NCBI GenBank assembly: GCA_020851375.1
Contig: JADZCV010000045.1
Coordinates: 192,046-256,045, forward strand
Source of the DNA: Nitrospirota bacterium
Lineage (GTDB): Bacteria; Nitrospirota; 9FT-COMBO-42-15; HDB-SIOI813
Length of the DNA: 64,000 nt
Direction of reading: 5' to 3'
The translations under genes and the position numbers were made by a program. The notes below the pieces were generated by a model. It ran no database searches and was not told the origin of the DNA. It worked only from the letters and a program-made list of their open reading frames with translations. Below are positions 9,337 through 17,976 of the stretch, one piece after another; position 1 is the stretch's first letter, and the number at the start of each line of letters is the position of its first letter.

Positions 9337-10107
9337 ATGAAGTATGCATTCAGATGGAATACGATAATATCTATTATTTGCTTTGGCTTTCTTTTATTCA
9401 TTCTTGATATATTACCTGTTTGTGCTGAGAGTCTGAACATTCGTCCTGTCCCTTCACGGGATATCAAGGGTTTCCTGGAGGTCAGCCTCTATACCGAGTT
9501 GGCATCACGGACAGTAGTCGAAGAAACACCGCAGGGAATCAATTTTGAGGGAGATGCTGAATCCACCAGGCTTATGGCGAGACTCGCCACAAGGCCATGG
9601 CACCCGGTTGAGTTCTACATACATGCCGGGATGGCAAATCTTTTTATAGACCAGTTCAATGACTACAGGGGTGACTATGGATTTGCCTATGGCGGCGGTA
9701 TATCTCTGACACTGTACGAAAACCAGGGGCCAAACCGGCTTAAGGTCCTTGCAAGGGGTGATGTATTGAACTTTGAGACAACTGATCACGTCTGGACTGT
9801 CATTAATTCTCAGGATGAATTTGTCAAGGAAACCATAATGTGGAGGGAGTATACCCTTGACGGGATAGGCATTTGGAGGTCCCCGAATTGGGAACCCTTT
9901 ATCGGTGCACGATTTTCCTGGCTTGATTCAGAGGATAATATAAAACATCCCAGTGTTGGAAGGCTTTCCCTAAAGGAAGACCGAAATCTTGGCATGATCA
10001 TGGGAACAAACATCTATCTTGACAAGAGGGAAAACTTTGCCGTCAACATTGAGGCTACACTGATAGACCAGGCATCCCTCAGAATAGGTGTCAAGCTATG
10101 GTATTAA
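9337..10107 (+). CDS. Secreted outer-membrane beta-barrel-like protein
   Basis: A 256-residue protein with an N-terminal signal sequence (hydrophobic stretch IISIICFGFLLFILDILPV, cleavage plausibly after VCAES). The rest shows alternating hydrophobic/polar strands and ends in an aromatic residue (LRIGVKLWY), the usual C-terminal signature of outer-membrane barrels. I do not recognise the family. It precedes a lipoprotein gene with a 10-base overlap, and the two products probably act together in the outer membrane. No RBS is obvious before ATG 9337. Confidence 0.6.
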   Translation: MKYAFRWNTIISIICFGFLLFILDILPVCAESLNIRPVPSRDIKGFLEVSLYTELASRTVVEETPQGINFEGDAESTRLMARLATRPWHPVEFYIHAGMANLFIDQFNDYRGDYGFAYGGGISLTLYENQGPNRLKVLARGDVLNFETTDHVWTVINSQDEFVKETIMWREYTLDGIGIWRSPNWEPFIGARFSWLDSEDNIKHPSVGRLSLKEDRNLGMIMGTNIYLDKRENFAVNIEATLIDQASLRIGVKLWY

Positions 10108-10856
10108 CTATTATTTCATTTGTTTTACTGGCATTCCTCAGCGGATGCGCAACTACGGGCGGCTATGAACGCTACGGCGGGTATAGTGGGGGTAATGACA
10201 GGATTTCGGAACACAGGGCAGCTTTTCCTGAAGATGGAAGGATAAGCATGGCATACTCCATCGCATACTGGGATGTGTTACAGGCTGATGAGAAGGGGGA
10301 GCAGGTACCTGAGGTTTACTACATCTGGCTTCGCAACAACTCTGCCGCAGATATCCGCATAGACCCTTCCAATCTTTCCCTGATCACAGAGAAGGGAGAG
10401 GTGATCCCGTTGAGCAGGCTTACAGCCTCGACACCTGAACCTCTTCAGGCTACAGAGGCTGGTACTCATGAGATTGCAGCCGGATATGCTGTCTTTGAGA
10501 TTCCGATGTCAACCATGGAATCAGACAGGCCTGGCCGTCTGATTTATGATGACCATGAAGGTTTCAGGGCGGTCCGCTATCTTCAGGTTGAAGATATGAT
10601 AAAATATGAAGGCCTGACATTAGAAACAACTGTATATTATTATGCCCCGGTCTACCCGAGGCGTTACTGGTTTCCATATTATTATCCTTATAATTACTAT
10701 CCATATGATATCTATTTTTACTACTTGTATCCCTACTCGCCTCACCGCCATTACTATTATTCCCGGCCTTATGAACCCGGGAGACGGGAGTTCGGCACAC
10801 CGTCCACAAAAGAACCTGTCGTGAAGCCTAAGGAGAAGAAAAGGCGTGAGTTTTGA
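10098..10856 (+). CDS. Lipoprotein with tyrosine-rich tail
   Basis: A 252-residue protein with a lipoprotein signal peptide ending in the lipobox LSGC (cysteine 17). The middle part (about 45-180) is an ordinary beta-rich domain. From about 178 to 232 the sequence is dominated by Tyr and Pro (for example PYYYPYNYYPYDIYFYY), followed by a basic tail ending KEKKRREF. No family recognised. The gene overlaps the barrel gene before it and the dehydrogenase gene after it, so it lies in the middle of a coupled operon. The tyrosine-rich stretch could mediate surface interaction or cross-linking, but that is speculation. Confidence 0.65.
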   Translation: MVLTIISFVLLAFLSGCATTGGYERYGGYSGGNDRISEHRAAFPEDGRISMAYSIAYWDVLQADEKGEQVPEVYYIWLRNNSAADIRIDPSNLSLITEKGEVIPLSRLTASTPEPLQATEAGTHEIAAGYAVFEIPMSTMESDRPGRLIYDDHEGFRAVRYLQVEDMIKYEGLTLETTVYYYAPVYPRRYWFPYYYPYNYYPYDIYFYYLYPYSPHRHYYYSRPYEPGRREFGTPSTKEPVVKPKEKKRREF

Positions 10857-11581
10857 TAAGGGGGGGGCTGAACAGTAAACACCAAAATAAGGTCGCACTA
10901 ATTACAGGCGGAGGGAGCGGGATCGGTTTTGCAATCACCAGGGCGCTGCTCGGGGAAGGCATGCGAGCAGCCATCTGCGGCAGGGATGAAGGAAAACTGA
11001 GAAAGGCAGAAGAAGAATTAAAGACGCATCCTGACAATCTCCTTGTAATGGCAGCAGATGTCTCCAAAAGGTCTGAGGTTGACCGCTGGGTTAAGAAAGT
11101 CATAAGTCAGTTTGGCAGGATTGATGTCCTTGTCAACAACGCGGGAGTAGCCCGCTGGTCTGACATAGAAAATATCACTGATGAACACCTTGACTGCCAG
11201 CTCGACGTTAATCTCAAGGGTCCACTTTATTGTTCCCAGGCCGTCCTTCCATTCATGAAGAAACAGCAGAATGGCTATATCATTAACATCTCCTCGGTTT
11301 GTGGTAAATCCGGTTTTGCAGGCACAGCCGCCTACAGCGCCAGCAAGTTCGGCCTCATGGCCCTTTCAGACAGTTTGAGGGAGGAAGGTGCACCATCCAA
11401 TATCAAGGTTACGGCTATATGTCCAGGATTTGTAGCAACACCAATGGTCACGGACGCACCTGTCCCGCTTGATGAGATGATCAGACCGGATGATATTGCA
11501 GAGGCGGTATTGTTCCTGTTAAACCTCTCCGCACATGCCGCAGTCCGGGAGATTGTTATCACACGGAAAGAGGAAGGGTAG
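10853..11581 (+). CDS. Short-chain dehydrogenase/reductase
   Basis: A 242-residue classical SDR. The cofactor motif is TGGGSGIG (about 18-25), followed by NNAG (about 95), the catalytic Ser in NISSVCG (about 146) and YSASK (about 159), then CPGFVATPM. CGRDE after the second strand suggests NADP(H) preference. The start is a TTG at 10853 overlapping the lipoprotein stop. It is followed at once by a run of eight G (10860-10867), so a change in tract length would break this start. No ATG in frame precedes the Rossmann motif. Substrate unknown. Confidence 0.8.
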   Translation: MIRGGLNSKHQNKVALITGGGSGIGFAITRALLGEGMRAAICGRDEGKLRKAEEELKTHPDNLLVMAADVSKRSEVDRWVKKVISQFGRIDVLVNNAGVARWSDIENITDEHLDCQLDVNLKGPLYCSQAVLPFMKKQQNGYIINISSVCGKSGFAGTAAYSASKFGLMALSDSLREEGAPSNIKVTAICPGFVATPMVTDAPVPLDEMIRPDDIAEAVLFLLNLSAHAAVREIVITRKEEG

Positions 11582-11584
11582 AAG

Positions 11585-11632
11585 AAGCAATGAGTTGAAA
11601 GAAATGAGCAATGAGGAGAATCATGCAATGAG
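11585..11632. repeat. GCAATGAG-type intergenic repeats
   Basis: The gap between two convergent genes contains repeated GCAATGAG-like words. Similar stretches occur at 20993-21062 and 42440-42480. No terminator hairpin is visible here. Confidence 0.5.
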
Positions 11633-11640
11633 ATCTAATG

Positions 11641-12564
11641 CTAAAGGGGAATGCCAGTAAGGTGAAGCGATGCAACCGTGTCCATTACAGTCCTGCCATC
11701 GGCCTCCCACCCGCCTATCAGGTAAATAAAATCAGACACTGATTCAACACCCATTGCAGCACGTGGTTTATCAATATCCTGAGGTCTCTTCCAGACTTTA
11801 TTATCCTGGTCATAATACGCAGCCCTTGTATGTATGCCGTCTGTGCTGTAACCGCCGAAGATGTGAATGCGTCCTTTGTGCATGCATATTCCATGAGCAG
11901 CAGCAGGCCACGGGAGTAATAAACCCTCTTCTTTAGCCCACTTGTTGCTGACAGGGTCGTAAATGTCTATCAAATCATATTCTGTCAGACCCTTTCCTGT
12001 AAAGGAAACGCCTCCGGTTGCGAGTATCCTGCCGTCAACCACGGCCCCTTTCAGGGCAAATCTCGGGACAGGCAGCGGTGCAATCTCGACCCAGCGCCCT
12101 TCAACAACGTTCAGTCTCTCACAGAATGTAAAACCCGGGTCTTTCGAAGGCCCCCCTTCTGTTGCATCAGGGTGATGGCCGCCCATTATGTAAATATCAT
12201 TTCCAGATACTGCCACTCCAGGATAGTCATGAGGCATTAGCATGTCAGGCCCTGCCTCCCATGTGTCTTTCCTGAAGTCATATATCTCGACAGTTGTGAG
12301 AAACCTGAACTTGCCATCCGGCTTCTTATACCCGCCTCCAATCACATAAACTTTATCACCAATCAACGCCGCTACAGCACCTGAGCGTTGTGTGGGCATC
12401 GTCCTGCCCCATGACCATGTATTACTATCCGGGTTATATATCTCTACAGTATCAAGGCTGAGGAAGTTTGGACCTCCGCCGCCAAAGACATATATCTTCC
12501 CGTTATATGATACAGTTGCAGGATGCGAACGTGCTGTCTGTAAGGATTTCCTGATGTTCCACAT
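11641..12564 (-). CDS. Kelch-repeat beta-propeller protein
   Basis: A 307-residue protein built of about six Kelch repeats. Each has a GG pair after a hydrophobic strand (IYVFGGGG, VYVIGGGY, IYIMGGHH, ILATGGVS, IHIFGGYS, IYLIGGWE) and a downstream W. It should fold as a six-bladed propeller. No signal peptide is evident, so it is probably cytoplasmic. It stands alone on the minus strand, about 50 bases downstream of the sigma-factor gene. Function not predictable beyond protein or ligand binding. Confidence 0.8.
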   Translation of the reverse strand: MWNIRKSLQTARSHPATVSYNGKIYVFGGGGPNFLSLDTVEIYNPDSNTWSWGRTMPTQRSGAVAALIGDKVYVIGGGYKKPDGKFRFLTTVEIYDFRKDTWEAGPDMLMPHDYPGVAVSGNDIYIMGGHHPDATEGGPSKDPGFTFCERLNVVEGRWVEIAPLPVPRFALKGAVVDGRILATGGVSFTGKGLTEYDLIDIYDPVSNKWAKEEGLLLPWPAAAHGICMHKGRIHIFGGYSTDGIHTRAAYYDQDNKVWKRPQDIDKPRAAMGVESVSDFIYLIGGWEADGRTVMDTVASLHLTGIPL

Positions 12565-12618
12565 ATGCCGCTATTTTACTTAAAGACAGGGCAAATGGTC
12601 AACTGTTAAATAAAAGGA

Positions 12619-13806
12619 TTATTTATCAAGGAATATTTTAAGCCCCTTAAATGCCCTGGGATGCCGCAGCTTTCTCATGGCCTTGACCTCAATCTGACTA
12701 ACCCTCTCGCGGCTTATACCCAACTGTTTTCCAATCTCTTCCATGCTATAGCGTTTTGATTCACCTATTCCAAACTTCATCCGGATCACTTTCTCTTCTC
12801 TGGGACTCAGGATCGAGAGGGCCTCATTCAGCTCCTTCATCAGTTCATCACCTATAATGTCATCAGCAGGTGATGGCTGTTCATCATCCGCAACAAAATC
12901 AGACAGAGAGGCATCCCCATCCTCCCCGGCCGGCGCTTCCAGTGATACCTCTTTGTGCATCATATCCATTAAGCCTTTAGTCTTTTCTACAGGTATATTC
13001 AACCTTTCTGACAGTTCTTCTATGGTTGGTTCCCTTCCGGTTTCCTGAATAAATCTGAAAGATGTACGAATCACCTTCCTGATCTTTAACAATATGTGAG
13101 CAGGGACATTTAACGACGTGACAGACAAAAGGGCTGACCTCATTATATATTGCCGTATCCACCAGACAGCATAAGTTGAAAATCTGTAACCCTTTCTGTA
13201 ATCAAATTTATCAACTGCACGCATCAGGCCTATATTACCCTCCTGGATCAGGTCCATTAGTTGTGTATCATTTCTTGAATATTTCCTTGCAATATCAGCA
13301 GAAAGCCTGAGATTTGCCCTGATAAAACTGTCTTTTGCCTCCTGCATCCTGTTCTCAATCTCTTCAATAGAAGATAATATACCGCTCGAATCACCCTTGC
13401 CTGTCTCAGAGTCAATTCTAATCTTTTCGACTGTCTTTTCAATTATCCCTGTAAGCATGTCTGCTTCAAGCACACGGGATGCAAGCAACTCCCTGTCCAC
13501 GTCGCTTTTACCAAGTTCTATAATATCATCAAGAATATTTAATACATCCTGGCTATCGACATCATCATCAGGCAGGACTTCTGCACTTCCCTCAGTTGTC
13601 CCTGCTTTGTCCATTTCTGCCTCCGCGAGAACACGTCTCAGCTCCCTGATCTCGTCTCCAAGCATTCCTGCATCCAGCAACTTATGGACTATGGCTGAAC
13701 GGCATTCCTCCAGATATTTGGCAAGCGAAATCTCCTCTTCCTTTGTCAGCAGGGGAACGGAACGTATTTCATTTAAATATGTCTTTACAGAATCTGATGA
13801 TTTCAT
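12619..13806 (-). CDS. RNA polymerase sigma factor, sigma-70 group 1/2 (RpoD/RpoS-like)
   Basis: A 395-residue sigma factor. The N-terminus (YLNEIRSVPLLTKEEE) is region 1.2. Region 2 contains DLIQEGNIGLMRAVDKFDY and FSTYAVWWIRQYI (about 205-240). Region 3 follows, and region 4 is SPREEKVIRMKFG plus the helix-turn-helix GKQLGISRERVSQIE (about 355-370). An acidic insert separates regions 1.2 and 2. It is shorter than most housekeeping RpoD proteins and lacks a long region 1.1, so it is more likely a group 2 or stress-type factor, but this is not certain. On the minus strand a TATAAT-like hexamer lies at 13821-13826, close to the ATG. The neighbouring divergent gene is a small heat-shock protein. 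Confidence 0.85.
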   Translation of the reverse strand: MKSSDSVKTYLNEIRSVPLLTKEEEISLAKYLEECRSAIVHKLLDAGMLGDEIRELRRVLAEAEMDKAGTTEGSAEVLPDDDVDSQDVLNILDDIIELGKSDVDRELLASRVLEADMLTGIIEKTVEKIRIDSETGKGDSSGILSSIEEIENRMQEAKDSFIRANLRLSADIARKYSRNDTQLMDLIQEGNIGLMRAVDKFDYRKGYRFSTYAVWWIRQYIMRSALLSVTSLNVPAHILLKIRKVIRTSFRFIQETGREPTIEELSERLNIPVEKTKGLMDMMHKEVSLEAPAGEDGDASLSDFVADDEQPSPADDIIGDELMKELNEALSILSPREEKVIRMKFGIGESKRYSMEEIGKQLGISRERVSQIEVKAMRKLRHPRAFKGLKIFLDK

Positions 13807-13908
13807 ATTACTGGTTTATTATTATACCAGAATAGTGATATTATAAGGTTGCAGGAGAAATTACAATAAGTTAGAGTGAGTTTTACACAAGAAAGGAGGT
13901 TTATCACT

Positions 13909-14397
13909 ATGAACAAGAAACCAGTATCCTGGAGGGGACCGTCTGAACTTGCCCGCATGGCAAAGGAGATGGAACATATGGTCGAGGACTCCTTTGGCCG
14001 CGGATGGGGTTTCCGTAGTATGCCATTTATGCGTCGCTGGCAGGCATTAAAAAGGGCTGAAGAGTGGGCTTCGGCTCCAAAACTTGATGTCTATGAGGAA
14101 GGAAATGACATTATAGTCAAGGCGGAAATAGTCGGAATGGATAAGAATGAGATTGAAATATCGCTCGAAGGAAATATACTCAGTCTTAAAGGTGAGAAAA
14201 AGAAAGAGGAAAAGGTCGAGGACAAGGATTATACATACAGTGAGCGTTACTTCGGCAGCTTTACAAGGACAATAGAACTGCCTGTAGAAGTACAGGGGGA
14301 CAAGGTCTCAGCAAACCTCAGGAATGGTGTCCTTGAGATACGTCTGCCAAAGTCAGAGGCAGCGAAGAAGAAGGAAGTTAAGATTAAGGTTGACTAA
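13909..14397 (+). CDS. Small heat-shock protein, Hsp20/alpha-crystallin family
   Basis: A 162-residue chaperone that binds unfolding proteins. The alpha-crystallin domain runs from about KLDVYEEGNDIIVKAEI (around residue 60) to the C-terminal motif GVLEIRLPKSE, with GNILSLKGEKKKE in between. The start at 13909 is chosen because AAGGAGG (13893-13899) precedes it by 9 bases; an earlier in-frame ATG-like start at 13876 would place the RBS inside the gene. The gene is divergent from the sigma-factor gene and is followed at once by a double-hairpin repeat element that may act as its terminator. Confidence 0.9.
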   Translation: MNKKPVSWRGPSELARMAKEMEHMVEDSFGRGWGFRSMPFMRRWQALKRAEEWASAPKLDVYEEGNDIIVKAEIVGMDKNEIEISLEGNILSLKGEKKKEEKVEDKDYTYSERYFGSFTRTIELPVEVQGDKVSANLRNGVLEIRLPKSEAAKKKEVKIKVD

Positions 14398-14398
14398 T

Positions 14399-14478
14399 GA
14401 AAATCCCCCTTAGTCCCCCTTTTTCAAAGGGGGAAATCAGTTCCCCCCCTTTAGTAAAGGGGGGATAGGGGGGATTTG
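14399..14478 (+). repeat. Double-hairpin palindromic element, family C, copy 1
   Basis: Two adjacent hairpins (CCCCCTTT with AAAGGGGG; CCCCCCCTTT with AAAGGGGGG) bounded by AAAATCCCCC and GGGGGGATTT. It fills the gap between hsp20 and ygfZ and ends at the likely ygfZ start region. Copies lie at 15142-15221, and in reverse orientation at 39349-39441 and 44663-44757. Confidence 0.85.
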
Positions 14479-14493
14479 AAGAGGGACTATCCA

Positions 14494-15702
14494 TTGTATC
14501 GTTCTCCTCTCTACGAAACGCATAATTCATTCGGCGCTGCGTTTGCCGAGTTTCATGGCTGGGAAATTCCTTCAAATTACGGTAACCCTGCGGCAGAGCA
14601 CCTTGCTGTCAGAAGCAATGCCGGTATTATGGACATGACGCACAGGGGGAAGATCCTGATATCCGGCGAAGACAGGACGAAGTTCCTCCAGAATATCCTC
14701 TCTCAGGATATCAGCAAGTTAACCCCTGGTTCAGGCGGACACAGTACACTCCTTAACACAAAGGGGCATATGCTTGCTTACATGCGCATCTATAGTGATG
14801 GGGAATCATTCCTTATAGATACCGAATCTGGTGAGACAGACAAGATATTGCAAACATTGAACCGTTATCTCTTCAGGGAGGATGTTAAAGTCGAAGATGT
14901 CACACTGAGATACGGACTTATAACTGTTAATGGTCCCAATTCACGAAAAATCATATCCGCCGCAAGCGGGACTGAAATCAATGATATGCCGGATTGTTCG
15001 CACGTTAACATAACAATTAATGGCATAAACTGCAGGGCAGTAAGGACTGCATATACAGGAGAAGAAGGATACGACATTTATACACCGTGGGACGATCTGT
15101 GCACTATCTGGGAAACAATCCTGTCGGCTGGCATTGCCTCAAAAATCCCCCTTAATCCCCCTTTTTCAAAGGGGGAAATCAGTTCCCCCCCTTTGGTAAA
15201 GGGGGGAGAGGGGGGATTTTGTGAGACAATAACCACATTCGGCCTGGATGCATTTGAAACATTGAGGATAGAAGCAGGCACCCCTGTTTACATGATTGAC
15301 ATGGACGAGAACACCATCCCGATCGAAGCCAATCTCGATCATGCCATCAGTTACACAAAGGGTTGTTATGTAGGCCAGGAAACGATAGCCCGCATAAAAT
15401 TCAAGGGGCATGTGAACAGGATACTCACAGGATTATCAATCACATCGGGGACAGAAATAAATTCTGTCCCCGATATCAGCATTATCCCCCGTAAAGGCGA
15501 CAGGATATTCAGGTTTATTGATAATACGGAACAGGACATTGGATTCATCACCAGCGCCTGTATTTCCCCTTCGCTAAAAAAGATAATCGCCCTCGGATAT
15601 ATAAAGACAGGATACAATGAACCTGGTTTAGAGGTCAGCATAACATGTGGCTCTGAAAAACTGACAGCCGGGGTTTCAAGATTGCCATTTCTTTCGGGAT
15701 AA
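14494..15702 (+). CDS. ygfZ: YgfZ/GcvT-type folate-binding protein
   Basis: A roughly 400-residue member of the GcvT/YgfZ family, which uses a folate-binding fold to aid repair or assembly of some Fe-S enzymes. KGCYVGQET (about residue 290) is the YgfZ signature; the N-terminus (SPLYETHNSFGAAFAEFHGW) is GcvT-like. I place the start at TTG 14494, because AGAGGGA lies 7 bases upstream; a TTG at 14476 lies inside the preceding repeat element. The middle of the protein carries an in-frame insertion of that element (15142-15221), translated as NPPFSKGEISSPPLVKGG, between two conserved segments. The reading frame stays open, so the protein is probably functional with an added loop. Confidence 0.8.
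   Translation: MYRSPLYETHNSFGAAFAEFHGWEIPSNYGNPAAEHLAVRSNAGIMDMTHRGKILISGEDRTKFLQNILSQDISKLTPGSGGHSTLLNTKGHMLAYMRIYSDGESFLIDTESGETDKILQTLNRYLFREDVKVEDVTLRYGLITVNGPNSRKIISAASGTEINDMPDCSHVNITINGINCRAVRTAYTGEEGYDIYTPWDDLCTIWETILSAGIASKIPLNPPFSKGEISSPPLVKGGEGGFCETITTFGLDAFETLRIEAGTPVYMIDMDENTIPIEANLDHAISYTKGCYVGQETIARIKFKGHVNRILTGLSITSGTEINSVPDISIIPRKGDRIFRFIDNTEQDIGFITSACISPSLKKIIALGYIKTGYNEPGLEVSITCGSEKLTAGVSRLPFLSG
15142..15221 (+). repeat. Family C element, copy 2, in frame inside ygfZ
   Basis: Nearly identical to copy 1 about 740 bases upstream and in the same orientation. Its length keeps the ygfZ frame open. The two direct copies flank the 5' half of ygfZ. Confidence 0.85.
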
Positions 15703-15733
15703 TCCCGTCCATATTGTAGTTTCAAAAAAACGA

Positions 15734-15762
15734 TTGACAAAGCTTCTATAAGATGTTAAAAA
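15734..15762 (+). promoter_or_regulatory. Candidate sigma-70 promoter of the atp operon
   Basis: TTGACA at 15734-15739, a 17-base spacer, and TAAAAA at 15757-15762, about 30 bases upstream of the first atp gene (ATG 15794). The -35 is perfect, the -10 is moderate. Confidence 0.6.
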
Positions 15763-15793
15763 TTTGGGTTATTTCAAGTGAGGGAGTTACCGT

Positions 15794-16030
15794 ATGGTGA
15801 AGGACGGCGATAATGACAGGTACCGTTTTGTTCACCAGGTAGGGTTGTTTACCGCTATCCCTGTACTCCTTGTCGCAGGACCGGCCATAGGTTTCTTTAT
15901 AGGAGATTATATAGACAGAAAGTTTGGTACAGCCCCGTGGTTTATGTTCATCTTCATAGTCATCGGATTTGTTGCCAGCATAAGACAGACCATAGAGTTT
16001 ATAAACAAGGCAAGCAGTAACAAAAAATAA
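15794..16030 (+). CDS. ATP synthase-associated AtpZ/AtpI-family protein
   Basis: A 78-residue membrane protein with two hydrophobic segments (FTAIPVLLVAGPAIGFFIG and PWFMFIFIVIGFVASI) separated by DYIDRKFG, the layout of AtpZ/AtpI. These proteins help assemble the c-ring. It is the first gene of the ATP synthase operon and sits 1 base before the next gene. Confidence 0.8.
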   Translation: MVKDGDNDRYRFVHQVGLFTAIPVLLVAGPAIGFFIGDYIDRKFGTAPWFMFIFIVIGFVASIRQTIEFINKASSNKK

Positions 16031-16031
16031 T

Positions 16032-16430
16032 ATGGACAGGGACTTTATAAAGAGATCAATCAGGGCATCAGTTGTTGTTACTGTAATACTTGCCCCTTTT
16101 ACATTCCTCTACCTGGGTGTTCAAACCGGATGGGGGTTTACTGCAGGAGCGGCATGGAACATAGTTAATGTATATCTGCTGTCACAGGTAATAACTAATC
16201 TAATTACTCCTCACCCCTCGAACAGAAAGCTTGGTGCTGTGGCCGGTGTAATTAAATTTCCTGTACTCTACACGATCGGTTATCTGATCTTAAGATATAC
16301 TAATCCATCTGTATATGGTATCATGGCCGGGTTTTCACTTATACTGGCAATTTTTTTCTTAAAGGCAATAGGCATCTATTACCTGAACGTTTCTTATCAG
16401 GGGAAGAAGAGTTATGGAAGCAACACATAG
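16032..16430 (+). CDS. ATP synthase subunit I-like membrane protein
   Basis: A 132-residue protein with about four hydrophobic segments. The size, the position directly before atpB and the GAAWNIVNVYLL segment fit the AtpI/AtpR-like 'ATP synthase subunit I' group. It overlaps atpB by 17 bases. Function in c-ring assembly or Mg transport is inferred from position only. Confidence 0.6.
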   Translation: MDRDFIKRSIRASVVVTVILAPFTFLYLGVQTGWGFTAGAAWNIVNVYLLSQVITNLITPHPSNRKLGAVAGVIKFPVLYTIGYLILRYTNPSVYGIMAGFSLILAIFFLKAIGIYYLNVSYQGKKSYGSNT

Positions 16431-17202
16431 CGCGGCACACGGCGGCGAAGCGCCTGAAGTCGCCAATATAATAACACTGCTTAATAGTTGGTTTCATGAT
16501 TCGTCTGTAATATCTTTTCTGCATCACTGGGAAAATCCCTTTTTCTCCGGGCTGATTATTATCGGACTGCTTATAGTCGCCAGAATGGCGTCAAGACAGA
16601 GGGCTATGGTGCCGGGGAAACTGCAGAATTTTGTGGAATTTGCGCTTGAAAGTCTCGATAACCTTGCTACAGGAGTCATCGGCCATCACGGAAGACATTA
16701 TGCCCCATTCATCGGAACACTTTTTATCTATATCCTGGTCATGAATCTGAGCGGCCTTGTCCCGTTTTTTAAGTCCCCATCCTCAAGCCTTAACACGACT
16801 ATAGGCCTTGCAGTCATCGTATTCATCTATGTGCAATATACCGGTTTGAGAAGGCTTGGCATCGGCGGATATATCTTTCATCTGCTGGGGCAGCCGCGGG
16901 ATGTCATGGGATGGATCTTTGTTCCACTGATGTTCCCCCTTCATGTAATTGAGGAATTCATCAAACCTATGAGCTTATCTCTCCGTCTTTTTGGAAATGT
17001 CTTCGGTGAAGATGTCCTGATAGGCGCATTTGTTACAATGGGCATTATGGCATTGAGTTTTATGGGCAGCCCGATTGGGATACCGCTTCAGATTCCTTTC
17101 ATGCTCCTTGCAATAATAACAGGAACAATTCAGGCACTGGTCTTTACGCTTTTGAGTACAGTTTATATCGCATTGATGTTGCCGCATGAGGAACATCATT
17201 AA
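16414..17202 (+). CDS. atpB: ATP synthase F0 subunit a
   Basis: A 262-residue integral membrane protein that forms the proton half-channels of F0. The essential arginine lies in SLSLRLFGNVFGED (about residue 190), the strongest family signature. Several transmembrane helices are visible. The N-terminus is rich in His. It overlaps the end of the upstream gene by 17 bases. Confidence 0.95.
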   Translation: MEATHSAAHGGEAPEVANIITLLNSWFHDSSVISFLHHWENPFFSGLIIIGLLIVARMASRQRAMVPGKLQNFVEFALESLDNLATGVIGHHGRHYAPFIGTLFIYILVMNLSGLVPFFKSPSSSLNTTIGLAVIVFIYVQYTGLRRLGIGGYIFHLLGQPRDVMGWIFVPLMFPLHVIEEFIKPMSLSLRLFGNVFGEDVLIGAFVTMGIMALSFMGSPIGIPLQIPFMLLAIITGTIQALVFTLLSTVYIALMLPHEEHH

Positions 17203-17229
17203 ACCATCATTAGAAAGGAGGAGTAAACA

Positions 17230-17466
17230 ATGGACTTTCAAACATCTTTAGGTTTTGCACTCCCAATAGGAGTGGGACTTGCAGCAATCGGTTCAGGTCT
17301 TGGTCTCGGAAAGGCTGTAGGATCTGCAATGGAGGCAATGGGAAGACAGCCTGAGGCAGCCGGCAAGATCCAGACGGCAATGGTTATCGGTGCGGCATTT
17401 ATTGAGGCATTGACCATCTATGCACTTCTGACAGTCTTTATCTTCCAGGGTAAAATCGGCGGATAG
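17230..17466 (+). CDS. atpE: ATP synthase F0 subunit c
   Basis: A 78-residue hairpin of two membrane helices, with the glycine-rich first helix ([13 protein letters not shown]) and the polar loop GRQPEA. The ion-binding carboxylate is Glu59 in [13 protein letters not shown]. The residue after it is Ala rather than Ser or Thr, and no helix-1 Gln is present, so proton rather than sodium coupling is expected. A strong AGGAGG RBS precedes the ATG. Confidence 0.95.
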   Translation: MDFQTSLGFALPIGVGLAAIGSGLGLGKAVGSAMEAMGRQPEAAGKIQTAMVIGAAFIEALTIYALLTVFIFQGKIGG

Positions 17467-17490
17467 ATAAGATTATAAAGGGGAGACACA

Positions 17491-17976
17491 TTGAATCTTG
17501 AAATACAACAGATACTGACTCAGGCAATCGGTTTTCTCGTACTCCTGTTCATCCTGAAGAAGATAGCCTGGAAGCCTCTGCTCTCCCTCCTCGATGAAAG
17601 GAGGGAGAAGATATCATCTGAGTTCAGCACCATCGAGCGTACAAAGTCAGAACTCTCGAGGCTTGAACAGGATTATAAGGCGAGACTCTCAGAGATTGAC
17701 GCGCAGGCCAGACAGAAGATTCAGGAGGCAATATCCGAAGGCCAGAGGATATCTATGGAACTTCAGGAAAAGGCAAGGGAAGAGTCCAAGGACATCCTTA
17801 ACAAGGCAAAGGAAAATATAGATCTGGAGATTGCAAAGGCCCGTGTGGAGCTCAGAAATCAGGTCGCTACGCTGGCAATAAAGGCTGCTGAAAAGGTTAT
17901 CAAAGAGGAAATGACGGAAGAACGTCAAAAGAGGCTCGTAACAGAGTTCATAGATGAGGCAGGTCAGTTAAGGTGA
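17491..17976 (+). CDS. atpF: ATP synthase F0 subunit b
   Basis: A 161-residue stator protein with one N-terminal membrane helix (QAIGFLVLLFILKKIAW) followed by a long charged coiled coil to the end. The start is a TTG with GGGGAG upstream. It overlaps the atpH GTG by 4 bases. Confidence 0.9.
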   Translation: MNLEIQQILTQAIGFLVLLFILKKIAWKPLLSLLDERREKISSEFSTIERTKSELSRLEQDYKARLSEIDAQARQKIQEAISEGQRISMELQEKAREESKDILNKAKENIDLEIAKARVELRNQVATLAIKAAEKVIKEEMTEERQKRLVTEFIDEAGQLR

